Positions 25,899 through 34,133 of a stretch of 64,000 bases of DNA are shown in pieces. The notes under the pieces are model-generated. The model saw nothing but the letters and a program-made list of their open reading frames with translations, ran no database searches and was not told the origin of the DNA. Made by a program: the position numbers and the translations under genes. Source of the stretch: JAHWKV01 sp040905365 (GTDB taxonomy: Bacteria > Actinomycetota > CADDZG01 > JAHWKV01); the NCBI GenBank assembly GCA_040905365.1, contig JBBDRQ010000077.1, positions 1-64,000 on the forward strand. The letters are read 5' to 3'. The stretch's first letter is position 1. Each line of letters starts with the position of its first letter.

Positions 25899-27032
25899 AT
25901 GGCAGGTTCGGTAGCGGTTGTCGGAAGTGGAATCATCGGCACCACGACGGCATGGAAGCTTCAGATGCACGGCGCACAGACAACGCTCATCGGCGAGCCG
26001 CTGGGAGCCTCCTTTGCCTCGTTTGCCTCGCTTACCGCATTCGACGAGCCCCTGACCGAGGTCTACTCGCTCAAATGCCTGGGTATGAGCTACTGGCGAA
26101 GGTGGGACCGGGAGTTCGACAACAAGCTCGGTCTGTCGTGGGATGGAGAGATCCGGTGGGCAGAAACCCCCGAATCGGCCCAGGCGCTGTCCAACAAGAT
26201 CGCGCAGGCAGTTCGCCGTGGATACTCGGTACGCTCAATGTCTACCGAGGAGCTCTCGGAACGACTTCCGAACAGCCGCCCGGGTCAGGTGCTGGAAGCC
26301 TCCTTGGCACCCGACGACGGACAGGCCGATCCGGCTAAGTCCATTGCTCAGCTGCGCAAGGCTTTTCAAGATGCCGGAGGGCGAATCGTTCCCGGCCTCG
26401 CCAAACTGCAGTGCCTTGAACAAGGCGTCCTGGTCAAAATTGGCGACGAAGAGCTGGAGGTGGAAACCGTCGTCGTGGCAGGCGGCGCCAGCACTGCCAC
26501 CATCTTGAAGAGCGCGGGCACGGAACTACCCATGGACCCCAGTCCCGGTCTGCTGGTCACTACCGAACCCGCAGAGCCGGTTTTAACCGGGACGGTCTAC
26601 GTATCTCCGGTCACTTGGCCCGCCATTCACCTGCGTCAGCTCCCGGATGGGCGGGTACTGATCGGAGAGCGGTCCCAGGACTACGCAGCTACGAGACCGA
26701 CGATTAATCACGCCCGCGAGCTTCTGCGCCAAGCACAACGGTCTTTCCCGGCTCTGGGCAGCGCTCAAATCGAAGACTACACGGTGGAGTGGAGGCCGAT
26801 GCCCAGGGACGGGATGCCGGTCATCGGTCGACTGCCGGGCGTACCTTCAATTTATGTAGCCACCGGCCACTCGGGCGTAACGCTGGCCCCCGCCATAGCG
26901 GCGCTGGTCGCCTACGAGATCGTCGACGACCTCCCGGCGATACAGCTGGAGTCCTTTCGGCCAAGTCGGTTCGCCGATCAGCGCACCTACCTGGCCCGCG
27001 AGGTTGAGTCCGCTTTCAACGGTGAAGGGTGA
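25899..27032 (+). CDS. FAD-dependent oxidoreductase of the D-amino-acid oxidase family
   Basis: The N-terminal dinucleotide fold VAVVGSGIIGTTTAWKL binds FAD; a second FAD segment is VETVVVAGGAST, and the C-terminal VATGHSGVTLAPAIAALV closes the site, as in DadA/glycine oxidase-type (DAO) enzymes. The substrate cannot be predicted; family members oxidise amines or amino acids to imines with release of peroxide or electron transfer. The start has GGGAG seven bases upstream. It lies between a haem-sensor-like kinase and its likely response regulator, which suggests a redox-linked role or control by that pair. Confidence 0.85.
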   Translation: MAGSVAVVGSGIIGTTTAWKLQMHGAQTTLIGEPLGASFASFASLTAFDEPLTEVYSLKCLGMSYWRRWDREFDNKLGLSWDGEIRWAETPESAQALSNKIAQAVRRGYSVRSMSTEELSERLPNSRPGQVLEASLAPDDGQADPAKSIAQLRKAFQDAGGRIVPGLAKLQCLEQGVLVKIGDEELEVETVVVAGGASTATILKSAGTELPMDPSPGLLVTTEPAEPVLTGTVYVSPVTWPAIHLRQLPDGRVLIGERSQDYAATRPTINHARELLRQAQRSFPALGSAQIEDYTVEWRPMPRDGMPVIGRLPGVPSIYVATGHSGVTLAPAIAALVAYEIVDDLPAIQLESFRPSRFADQRTYLAREVESAFNGEG

Positions 27033-27253
27033 CCTAGGAATCTGGTTCGCCTCCCTCTCGATCTCGGTGCTGCTGGCATTCGACCGGGCCTCTGTGCCTA
27101 TTCCGGTCTGCTAACGTTGGGAGTGCGAGTAGTCGCACCCGGCAGGATAGTTACCCGCCGGGCGGCGCACATAACCGGTTCGTCGCCGGATTCCGGCGGA
27201 CGCTGCTCGCTCATGCTCGTCATCGGGGTGAGGATACAGCGAGGAGAACAGGG

Positions 27254-27913
27254 TTGGCCTACGTGCAGATCCGGGTGATGTTGGTCGACGACCACGAGGT
27301 GGTGCGCCGCGGACTTAAGCAACTACTGGATGTCGAGGAAGACCTCAGCGTCGTAGCGGAGGCGGGCACCGTCCGCGAGGCGGTATCAGAGGCAAATCTT
27401 GCGCGCCCCGACGTGATCGTCATGGACGTGAGACTCTCCGGGGGAAGCGGAATCGAAGCCACCCGCGAAATCCGCAGCGCTACTCCCGAAACCAAGGTGC
27501 TAATGCTGACCTCGTTCGCAGATGACGAAGCGGTGATGGCCTCCATCCTCGCCGGAGCCTCCGGCTATGTGCTCAAACAGATCCAAGGCGAGGCTTTGGT
27601 GAATGCGATACGGGCCGTGGGTAGGGGTGAGAGCCTGCTCGACTCACAGGTGACCAAGCCCATTCTCGAGCGCCTACGCAAGGGCAAGCACCTGTTCGGC
27701 GACGAGAAGCTGCAGCGGCTGTCGGGGCAGGAGGAGCGCATCCTGGGCCTGCTTGCCGAAGGCAACACCAACCGGGAGATAGGCGAGGAACTGAGCCTCT
27801 CGGAAAAGACCATCAAAAACTACGTGTCGAGCATCCTGGCCAAACTCGAGGTTGCCCGCCGCGCGGAGGCGGCCGCCTACTTTGTACGCCGCACCACGAC
27901 GCCCGGCGCCTAA
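27254..27913 (+). CDS. NarL/DosR-type response regulator
   Basis: An N-terminal receiver domain (VMLVDDHEVVRRGL, Asp58 in VIVMDVRLSGGSG, LMLTSFADDEA, Lys in YVLKQI) and a C-terminal LuxR-type helix-turn-helix (LSGQEERILGLLAEGNTNREIG, read in two parts, then SEKTIKNYVSSILAKL). The match to mycobacterial DosR runs through both domains, including AGASGYV and KTVKNYVS-like segments. It is the natural partner of the kinase at 23645. The TTG start is preceded by GAGGAG. The 220-base region upstream has three short hairpins (for example GTGCGA-GTAG-TCGCAC) but no recognised regulatory family. Confidence 0.9.
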   Translation: MAYVQIRVMLVDDHEVVRRGLKQLLDVEEDLSVVAEAGTVREAVSEANLARPDVIVMDVRLSGGSGIEATREIRSATPETKVLMLTSFADDEAVMASILAGASGYVLKQIQGEALVNAIRAVGRGESLLDSQVTKPILERLRKGKHLFGDEKLQRLSGQEERILGLLAEGNTNREIGEELSLSEKTIKNYVSSILAKLEVARRAEAAAYFVRRTTTPGA

Positions 27914-27991
27914 CCACGTACCGGTGCGACCGCGTCACCACAAGGATCGGGCTGGACCCAATTCGGCTCGCTGGTAGGCTGCAATGACTGT

Positions 27992-28783
27992 ATGCGGCAG
28001 CGGCAAAGGATGGAGAATTTGTCCGGCAACCCGGTTGACGACGAGGCGGTCAAGAAGCACTACGAAAATCTCGCCGACGACTACGACGAATTCCTTTACT
28101 GGTCGCCGGACTTCGTTGGAAAGCTCACGGACCGGATCGTCGAACTGCTAGAACTTGGGCCTCAGGACCGCTTGCTGGACCTGGGCGGCGGCACCGGCAT
28201 GTACTCACTGGCCATCCTGGACCGGATCGGCCTGGAAAAGCCCATCACTCTGGTAGACCCCTTTCCCCGGATGTTGGACAAAGTGCCCGAGGACGCCCCG
28301 ATCGAAACGGCGTGCGCCGGTGCCTTGGATTACTCCGAGCGCGCACCGCGCTTCACAAAGATCTTGATTAAAGAAGCGGTGCACCACGTGGAACGCAAGC
28401 GCGACCTGTTCGCCAATCTTTATAGGGCTTTGGAACCCGGTGGAAGGATCGTGCTGGTTCACGTTGATCCAACTGCGGTCGCCTACCCTCTGTACGAGGC
28501 GGCGCTGGACAACGCGCGCAACACCTTCGCCGACCCGGACGAGATGGTAGCGCTGCTTAAGGACGCGGGCTTCGAGGCTGAGAAATCCCAGCTCGTATAT
28601 CACCATGAGGTGCCGACCGACCGCTATCACCGCATGGTCGAGACGGGTTACATGTCGATAATCAGCAACCTAGACGACCGGCAGCGCGAAGCGGGGCTGG
28701 CGCAGATGCGCGAGCGTCATGCCGGAATGGGCAAGCTCAGGTTTCCGGAAACCTTCAGCTACGTGCTGGGCGTCAAGCTCTAG
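27992..28783 (+). CDS. Class I SAM-dependent methyltransferase
   Basis: The SAM-binding motif I is LLDLGGGTGMYSLAIL, followed by the acidic residue in ITLVDPFPRML and motif post-I. The protein (263 residues) has no substrate-specific signature that I recognise; the general form resembles methyltransferases of quinones or small metabolites. A start at 28010 (ATG) is also possible. A TAGGCT box lies at 27975-27980. Its stop codon and that of the convergent hydrolase gene share the four bases CTAG at 28780-28783. Confidence 0.8.
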   Translation: MRQRQRMENLSGNPVDDEAVKKHYENLADDYDEFLYWSPDFVGKLTDRIVELLELGPQDRLLDLGGGTGMYSLAILDRIGLEKPITLVDPFPRMLDKVPEDAPIETACAGALDYSERAPRFTKILIKEAVHHVERKRDLFANLYRALEPGGRIVLVHVDPTAVAYPLYEAALDNARNTFADPDEMVALLKDAGFEAEKSQLVYHHEVPTDRYHRMVETGYMSIISNLDDRQREAGLAQMRERHAGMGKLRFPETFSYVLGVKL

Positions 28784-29763
28784 ACTCGGCAGAAGTACTC
28801 GACCCCGTCGTCGTGTACCTCACTCGTCGCCCGCCCGCTGCTCACCAGGACGTCCAGGTGGGCAATTACCTCCGATACGGCCAGGAACCGCTCATACGCC
28901 CGCGCTCCCGGATACAACTTCTTGGACACCTCGAAAGCGGTAGTGCCGCCTGGACTAAGGCAATCGCTGATTACGTCCAAACGCCTCGCGTGGTGTTTGC
29001 GCATGTAGCAGATGGTTTCGGCGGGATTGGTAATCACCGGTCCGTGGCCGGGATAGACAACCGATAGCTCCATCTCCTGCAGACGATCCAAGGTTTCCAA
29101 GTATTGCTTGAGGCTGTGCCGACGTCGGTCGGGTGAGTCCCCCTCAGGCTCGAGGGTTGGCTCCAGGAGGCAATTCGGCTGATCATGCTCCAACAAAGTG
29201 TCTCCCGCAAACAACACCCGGGTGTCAGGCTCCAAAAATCCCATGTGACCGTCGGTGTGGCCCGGCAAAGCCACCGCGTGGAGTTCGAACCCTTTGAACT
29301 CAAACACGTCCCCGTCCCGAATCGGGTTACAGCTGAGACGGGCCACCTTGTGCACCCTTTGGGTGCGGCGCTCCAGCTTGGTCAGCTGCTTGAGAAGGTC
29401 CTCCGGGAACCCGGCCTCCTGCAGTCGGCGTGAGTACTCCCAGGCGGGGCCCGTATCGGCGATTCGCTCGCACTCCTTCTCGCCCATGAAGGCTCGGGTT
29501 GTATCGGTGCCGTTGCAGATAAGGGGAACGAGTCCGCAGTGATCGGGGTGCCCATGCGTGATCAGGATGCGCTCCACCGCCTCGAGAAACAGACCCTTGG
29601 CCGCGAAGCCCAGTTTTAGGGCGTTTTCGGCGGCCACGGTGTTTACACCCGCGTCCACCATGGTCACCGGATCGACGACGATCGCGTAGGTGTTGACCAC
29701 CCCCACTCCAAACGGAGTGGGCAGTGAGACCGTTTCTACCGGGAGAAGGTCATGTAACGGCAT
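28780..29763 (-). CDS. Metallo-beta-lactamase-fold hydrolase
   Basis: A 327-residue MBL-fold enzyme: metal motif THGHPDHCG, a third ligand in ALPGHTDGHMGF, Asp in LFAGDTLL and the final His in VYPGHGPV. The C-terminal region (about 250-327) forms a winged-helix-like domain (YERFLAVSEVIAHLDVLVSSG) found in the group that includes LACTB2-type and similar hydrolases. The substrate is unknown; thioesterase or nuclease activity is possible. It converges on the methyltransferase gene with overlapping stop codons. Confidence 0.88.
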   Translation of the reverse strand: MPLHDLLPVETVSLPTPFGVGVVNTYAIVVDPVTMVDAGVNTVAAENALKLGFAAKGLFLEAVERILITHGHPDHCGLVPLICNGTDTTRAFMGEKECERIADTGPAWEYSRRLQEAGFPEDLLKQLTKLERRTQRVHKVARLSCNPIRDGDVFEFKGFELHAVALPGHTDGHMGFLEPDTRVLFAGDTLLEHDQPNCLLEPTLEPEGDSPDRRRHSLKQYLETLDRLQEMELSVVYPGHGPVITNPAETICYMRKHHARRLDVISDCLSPGGTTAFEVSKKLYPGARAYERFLAVSEVIAHLDVLVSSGRATSEVHDDGVEYFCRV

Positions 29764-29863
29764 CCCCGCCAGGATAGCCGCTAAACGTAACCTCCGCTGC
29801 CCCTAAACGGCCTTGGTAAGCGGCAAACTCTGGTCGTCCGAATGCGGTAATCTCGGCGGGCCA

Positions 29864-30145
29864 ATGCACCCATCTACTCACCACCCACTACGCACGGCGG
29901 TCATTACGATCGCGGCGCTTACGATTGTGATATTTGGTCCGTCGGCGCCGGGTTGGCCGGCACAGTCGGCGACGTTCGCTCGGGCAGCCGAGTCCGCCTC
30001 GACACCGGCGCCGGAGATCTCCCCGAGCGCGCCCGCGGCACGCACCACTCAAGACAAACTGATCTCGGCAGCGGCGATCGGATCGATAATCCTGGTGGCC
30101 GTGGCCGGCACCTACATCTACGTTCTAATCAGAAGAGGCCTCTAG
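29864..30145 (+). CDS. Small membrane protein of unknown function
   Basis: About 93 residues: an N-terminal hydrophobic segment that looks like a signal peptide (ITIAALTIVIFG), a low-complexity Ala/Pro/Ser stretch, and a C-terminal membrane helix (AAIGSIILVAVAGTYIYVL) with a basic end. The final residues LIRRGL and the stop lie in the first of three 21-bp repeats. ATG at 29864 is preferred over a GTG at 29813 because of a TAATCT box ten bases before it. No family is recognised. Confidence 0.5.
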   Translation: MHPSTHHPLRTAVITIAALTIVIFGPSAPGWPAQSATFARAAESASTPAPEISPSAPAARTTQDKLISAAAIGSIILVAVAGTYIYVLIRRGL

Positions 30146-30187
30146 CTAATCAGAAGAGGCCTCTAGCTAATCAGAAGAGGCCTCTAG
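30125..30187. repeat. Three perfect 21-bp tandem repeats at the ends of two convergent genes
   Basis: Units 30125-30145, 30146-30166 and 30167-30187 are identical and each contains the palindrome AGAGGCCTCT. On the plus strand a unit encodes LIRRGL-stop; on the minus strand it encodes LEASSD-stop. The plus-strand gene ends in unit one and murA ends in unit three, so unit two is spacer. Confidence 0.97.
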
Positions 30188-31456
30188 CAGCACCATCTTG
30201 TCCGTCGAATCGACTATCTCCACGCGGGCTCCAAGCGCCGTCAACTTCCCGGCAAAGTCCTCATAGCCCCGCTGCACGTGGTGAAAGTCATGAATCTCAC
30301 TCCGTCCCTCGGCAGCGAGCGCCGCAACCACCAAGGCGGCGCCGGCCCGCAGATCCGACCCGGTTACCGGAGCCCCCTGAAGACCACCCACGCCACGTAT
30401 CACGGCGTGATGCCCTTCGGTGCGAACATCCGCACCCATCCGCACCAGTTCTTGGACGTGCGCGAACCGGGATTCGAACACGTTCTCGGTGACGATGCTG
30501 GTTCCGTCGGCAAGCGTTAGGTAGGCCATCATCTGCGGCTGCAGATCTGTAGGGAAGCCAGGATAGGGGAGGGTGGCAAAATCCACCGCCGCGGGCCGTC
30601 CCGAAGCGGCTACCGAAATACCACCATCGGTCTCCCTCCACCTGGCCCCCGCGAGCTTGAGCTTCTCCAAGAAGATCTCCATGTCCTGGGGGCGGGCGCC
30701 CAGCAACTCCGCGTCGCCGTTGGTCGCCAGGACCGCCAAGGCGAAGGTCCCCCCCTCTATGGGGTCGGCGGAAACCTGGTAGGAGGTCGGCACGAGCTCA
30801 GAAACGCCTACCACCTCGATCGTGGAGGTGCCGGCGCCGAAAACCTGCGCGCCCATGTCGCCGAGAAAGTTGGCCAGATCCAAGATGTCCGGCTCGCGGG
30901 CCGCATTCTCGATTACGGTGGCCCCCTTGGCCAGCACCGACGCCGTTAGCACGTTCTCGGTGGCGCCGCGGCTGGGAAAGTCCAAAACCACCCTGCTCCC
31001 GGTCAAACCGGTCGCAATACCTTCCAGGTAACCGTGGTCGAAGGTGAAGCTGACGCCCAACTGCGTCAAGCTCCGTTCGTGAATGTCTATGGTCCGGTTC
31101 CCGATATTGCAGCCACCAGGCATGGCTACCCGCGCATGGCCCTGCCTGGCCAATAGCGGGCCGAGCACGTTGATAGAAGCGCGCATGCGGCGCACCAGAT
31201 CGTAAGGAGCGACGGTGCTTATCGGGCCTGAGGTATCGATACGAAGCTCACTGCCTTCGAAGCTCACCTTGGCGCCCAGCCTGGTGAGCACCTCGATCAT
31301 GGTGAAGACGTCGCTGATACGGGGAACGTTGGTCAGCACCGTCTCACCGCTGGCCAGCAAGGATGCGGCCATCAGTTTCAGTGCCGAGTTCTTGGCTCCT
31401 GAGATTTCGACCTTACCGCGAAGCGGGGCGCCGCCCTCGATGCTCAGATAGCCCAA
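30167..31456 (-). CDS. murA: UDP-N-acetylglucosamine 1-carboxyvinyltransferase
   Basis: MurA transfers enolpyruvate from PEP to UDP-GlcNAc, the first committed step of peptidoglycan synthesis. The catalytic cysteine is Cys116 in AMPGGCNIGNR, so the enzyme should be of the fosfomycin-sensitive type. KNSALKLMAASLL near the N-terminus and the RPQDMEI/PYPGFPTDLQPQ segments are typical. The 429-residue length is standard. It follows atpC at the end of the ATP synthase operon, as in many actinobacteria. Its last six codons lie in the 21-bp repeat. Confidence 0.96.
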   Translation of the reverse strand: MGYLSIEGGAPLRGKVEISGAKNSALKLMAASLLASGETVLTNVPRISDVFTMIEVLTRLGAKVSFEGSELRIDTSGPISTVAPYDLVRRMRASINVLGPLLARQGHARVAMPGGCNIGNRTIDIHERSLTQLGVSFTFDHGYLEGIATGLTGSRVVLDFPSRGATENVLTASVLAKGATVIENAAREPDILDLANFLGDMGAQVFGAGTSTIEVVGVSELVPTSYQVSADPIEGGTFALAVLATNGDAELLGARPQDMEIFLEKLKLAGARWRETDGGISVAASGRPAAVDFATLPYPGFPTDLQPQMMAYLTLADGTSIVTENVFESRFAHVQELVRMGADVRTEGHHAVIRGVGGLQGAPVTGSDLRAGAALVVAALAAEGRSEIHDFHHVQRGYEDFAGKLTALGARVEIVDSTDKMVLLEASSD

Positions 31457-31479
31457 AGTGCTCCATTCCCTCGGTTCCG

Positions 31480-31743
31480 CTATTCGGGTTCACCGGACTC
31501 CGGCTCCGCCAGGATGATCACTTTATTGTCCTTGACGGTCAAAAATCCACCCTCGATGGAGAACTTGTGTTCCTTGCCCTCGGACACCAGCTTGACGTCC
31601 GATGCGGGCAGTTGCGCCAGTATTGGTACGTGACCCGGAAGTATCCCAATGGATCCTTCCACCGTCATCGCGGAAATAAACTCCGCGGTACCGCTGAATA
31701 CCTCGTCTTCGGCGGAAACCACCCGCACATCCATGGTGGTCAC
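31480..31743 (-). CDS. atpC: ATP synthase epsilon subunit, short form lacking the C-terminal helices
   Basis: Only the N-terminal beta-sandwich is present (MDVRVVSAEDEVFSGTAE, GILPGHVPILAQL, IEGGFLTVKDNKVIIL); the frame stops after 87 residues in an acidic tail. Usual epsilon subunits have ~120-140 residues with two C-terminal helices that inhibit ATP hydrolysis. The sandwich alone still joins gamma to the c-ring. The stop is followed directly by the murA start region, with no leftover frame for the helices, so the short form looks real. Confidence 0.92.
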   Translation of the reverse strand: MTTMDVRVVSAEDEVFSGTAEFISAMTVEGSIGILPGHVPILAQLPASDVKLVSEGKEHKFSIEGGFLTVKDNKVIILAEPESGEPE

Positions 31744-31767
31744 TTAACGCACCGTCCTGTAAGGCAT

Positions 31768-33234
31768 CTAGCTCTCGGCTTCCATCTTCTTGGCTTTCTC
31801 AATGGCCTGATCGATACCGCCGACCATGTAGAAAGCCTGCTCGGGAATATGGTCACACTCGCCTTCACAGATCATTTTGAAGCCCCGGATCGACTCCTCC
31901 ACCGGGACGGTCTCACCCGGGATGCCGGTGAACACTTCACCTACGTAGAACGGCTGGGAGAGGAACTTTTGAATTTTGCGGGCCCGATACACGTCCAACT
32001 TGTCCTCTTCCGACAGCTCGTCCAGTCCCAAAATAGCGATGATGTCCTGCAGGTCCTTGTACCGCTGCAGGATGCGCTTGACCTCGTTGGCTACGTCGTA
32101 GTGCTCCTGGCCGACGAAACGGGGATCCAAAACCCGGGAGAAGGAAGCCAGCGGGTCCACGGCCGGGTAGATACCCAGTGAAAACACCTCGCGAGACAGG
32201 GCCGTGAAGGCATCCAAGTGGGCAAAGGTCGAGTGGGGTGCGGGGTCGGTGTAATCGTCCGCCGGCACGTAGATAGCCTGAATCGAGGTGATCGACTTGC
32301 CCTTCGTGGACGTGATCCGTTCCTGCATCTCCCCCATTTCGTCCGACAGAGTCGGCTGGTAGCCCACGGCCGAGGGCATCCGCCCCAACAGGGTGGACAC
32401 CTCGCTTCCCGCCTGCACGAAACGGAAGATGTTGTCGATGAACACCAACACGTCACGACCCTCGACGTCCCGGAAGTACTCGGCGATGGTGAGCGCCGAT
32501 AGAGCAACTCTCAGACGAACGCCTGGGGGCTCGTCCATCTGGCCGAACACCATAGCCACCTTGGAGAGGACCTCTTCGCCCGATTCGTTGAGCTCCAGCC
32601 ACAGGTCGTTGCCCTCACGGGTACGTTCACCGACACCCGCGAACACGGAGTAACCGCCGTGCTCCTGGGCAATCCGGTAGATCATCTCCTTGATCAAAAC
32701 CGTCTTGCCGGTGCCGGCGCCGCCCAGCAGACCGATCTTGCCGCCGTTGACGTACGGCTCCAACAAATCCACGACCTTGATGCCGGTGTTGAGCATCTCG
32801 GTCTTGCTCTCCAACTCGTCGAACGGCGGAGGGTCCCGGTGAATTGGCCACCGCTCCTTGATGTCGAGATTCTTCGCTTCCGTGTCCAGTGGCTCCCCCA
32901 GCACGTTAAACACGTGGCCCAGCGTCACCTGCCCTACCGGCACGCTGATCGGCGCGCCGGTGTTGGTCACCGGAGTTCCCCGCTTGATGCCGTCGGCGGG
33001 CGCCATGCAAATGGCACGCACCAGGCTCTTGCCGATGTGGGCAGCCACCTCAGCGGTCAGCTCCACCATCTCGCCGCCGACCTGGCGCTTCAGAAGAAGA
33101 GCATTCCGAATGTCCGGCATGCCTTCGGGAGGAAACTCTACGTCGATCACGGGGCCGATAACCGCTACCACGCGCCCTTCCGGCAGGTCGCCGGACTCCG
33201 AAGATGCCTTGATGTCGCCCGCAGCCATAACCAT
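31768..33234 (-). CDS. atpD: ATP synthase F1 beta subunit
   Basis: Catalytic subunit of F1. The P-loop is GGAGTGKTV; GERTREGNDLW holds the catalytic Glu, and the DELSEEDKL segment is the conserved DELSEED-type lever. 488 residues with a short extra N-terminus (about 15 residues before the beta barrel). The ATG at 33234 is preceded by GAGGAG. It is part of the continuous atp operon. Confidence 0.98.
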   Translation of the reverse strand: MVMAAGDIKASSESGDLPEGRVVAVIGPVIDVEFPPEGMPDIRNALLLKRQVGGEMVELTAEVAAHIGKSLVRAICMAPADGIKRGTPVTNTGAPISVPVGQVTLGHVFNVLGEPLDTEAKNLDIKERWPIHRDPPPFDELESKTEMLNTGIKVVDLLEPYVNGGKIGLLGGAGTGKTVLIKEMIYRIAQEHGGYSVFAGVGERTREGNDLWLELNESGEEVLSKVAMVFGQMDEPPGVRLRVALSALTIAEYFRDVEGRDVLVFIDNIFRFVQAGSEVSTLLGRMPSAVGYQPTLSDEMGEMQERITSTKGKSITSIQAIYVPADDYTDPAPHSTFAHLDAFTALSREVFSLGIYPAVDPLASFSRVLDPRFVGQEHYDVANEVKRILQRYKDLQDIIAILGLDELSEEDKLDVYRARKIQKFLSQPFYVGEVFTGIPGETVPVEESIRGFKMICEGECDHIPEQAFYMVGGIDQAIEKAKKMEAES

Positions 33235-33248
33235 GTTGATCCGCTCCT

Positions 33249-34127
33249 CTATTTCGTGCTGAGGGCTTCGGTGGCCCCCACGATGTCTGCAATCTCGTTG
33301 GTGATCTCGGCCTGGCGGGCCTTGTTTGCCCGCAGCTGATAGGTCTTGATCAGATCCTCCGCCTTGTCGGTAGCACTCTTCATCGCCCGCATCCGAGCGG
33401 CGTGCTCCGAGGTGGTTGACTCCAGCAGTGCGCCGTAGAGCTTTACCTCCACGTAGCGCGGAAGCAGGGCGTCGAGCAGCTTTCCCGGTTCGGGTTCGAA
33501 CTCAAAGTCAGCGGTCGGTTCCTCGGACTTGTCCTCCTGCTCGTCGGGCTGCGGTACCGGCAGGATCTGCTCCACCTTCGCCCGCTGGACGCCGGCCGAC
33601 AGAAACTCGGTGTAGGCGACCATGACCAGATCCACCCTTTGCGCCAGGTAGTCCTCGATGATGCTAGCCGCGACTTTCTTGGCGTCCTGGTAGGCAGGTT
33701 TGTCCGACATGCCCGAATAGGAGGCATCCATGGGAACCTCTCGGAACCGGAAGAAGGTCGCTCCCTTGCGCCCGACCGAGGTCACTTTGACGTCACGGCC
33801 GGCCTCACGTTGACGCGCCGCCACCCGCTGCGCCTCCCGCAGGACGTTTGAGTTGTACGCACCGGCCAGGCCGCGATCGCCGGTGATGGTCACCAGAGAA
33901 ACGTTGCGCACCGTCTCCCGGTCCGCAAGCAGCGGCGAGTCCTTGCTCTGGCTTGCCAGCATCTCGATCATCTCACCGATGGCCTGCGAGAAGGGCCGGG
34001 CTTTCTCGGTACGCGCCTGAGCTCTACCGATGCGGCTGGCCGCGATCAACTGCATGGCGTTGGTTATCTTCTTCGTGGACTCCACCGTCTTTATGCGACG
34101 GCGGATATCCCGGGCCTTTTCGGACAT
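33249..34127 (-). CDS. atpG: ATP synthase F1 gamma subunit
   Basis: The central rotor shaft: N-terminal helix ARDIRRRIKTVESTKKITNA and C-terminal helix AARMRAMKSATDKAEDLI match the coiled-coil of gamma. An insertion at about residues 190-215, rich in Asp/Glu/Pro, is a surface loop; actinobacterial gammas often have an extra loop in this region. Six bases separate it from atpA upstream. Confidence 0.97.
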   Translation of the reverse strand: MSEKARDIRRRIKTVESTKKITNAMQLIAASRIGRAQARTEKARPFSQAIGEMIEMLASQSKDSPLLADRETVRNVSLVTITGDRGLAGAYNSNVLREAQRVAARQREAGRDVKVTSVGRKGATFFRFREVPMDASYSGMSDKPAYQDAKKVAASIIEDYLAQRVDLVMVAYTEFLSAGVQRAKVEQILPVPQPDEQEDKSEEPTADFEFEPEPGKLLDALLPRYVEVKLYGALLESTTSEHAARMRAMKSATDKAEDLIKTYQLRANKARQAEITNEIADIVGATEALSTK

Positions 34128-34133
34128 GTACGA

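Noticed and set aside
30125..30187. CRISPR-like repeat array
   Set aside because: The units are directly adjacent with no spacers; it is a simple tandem duplication.
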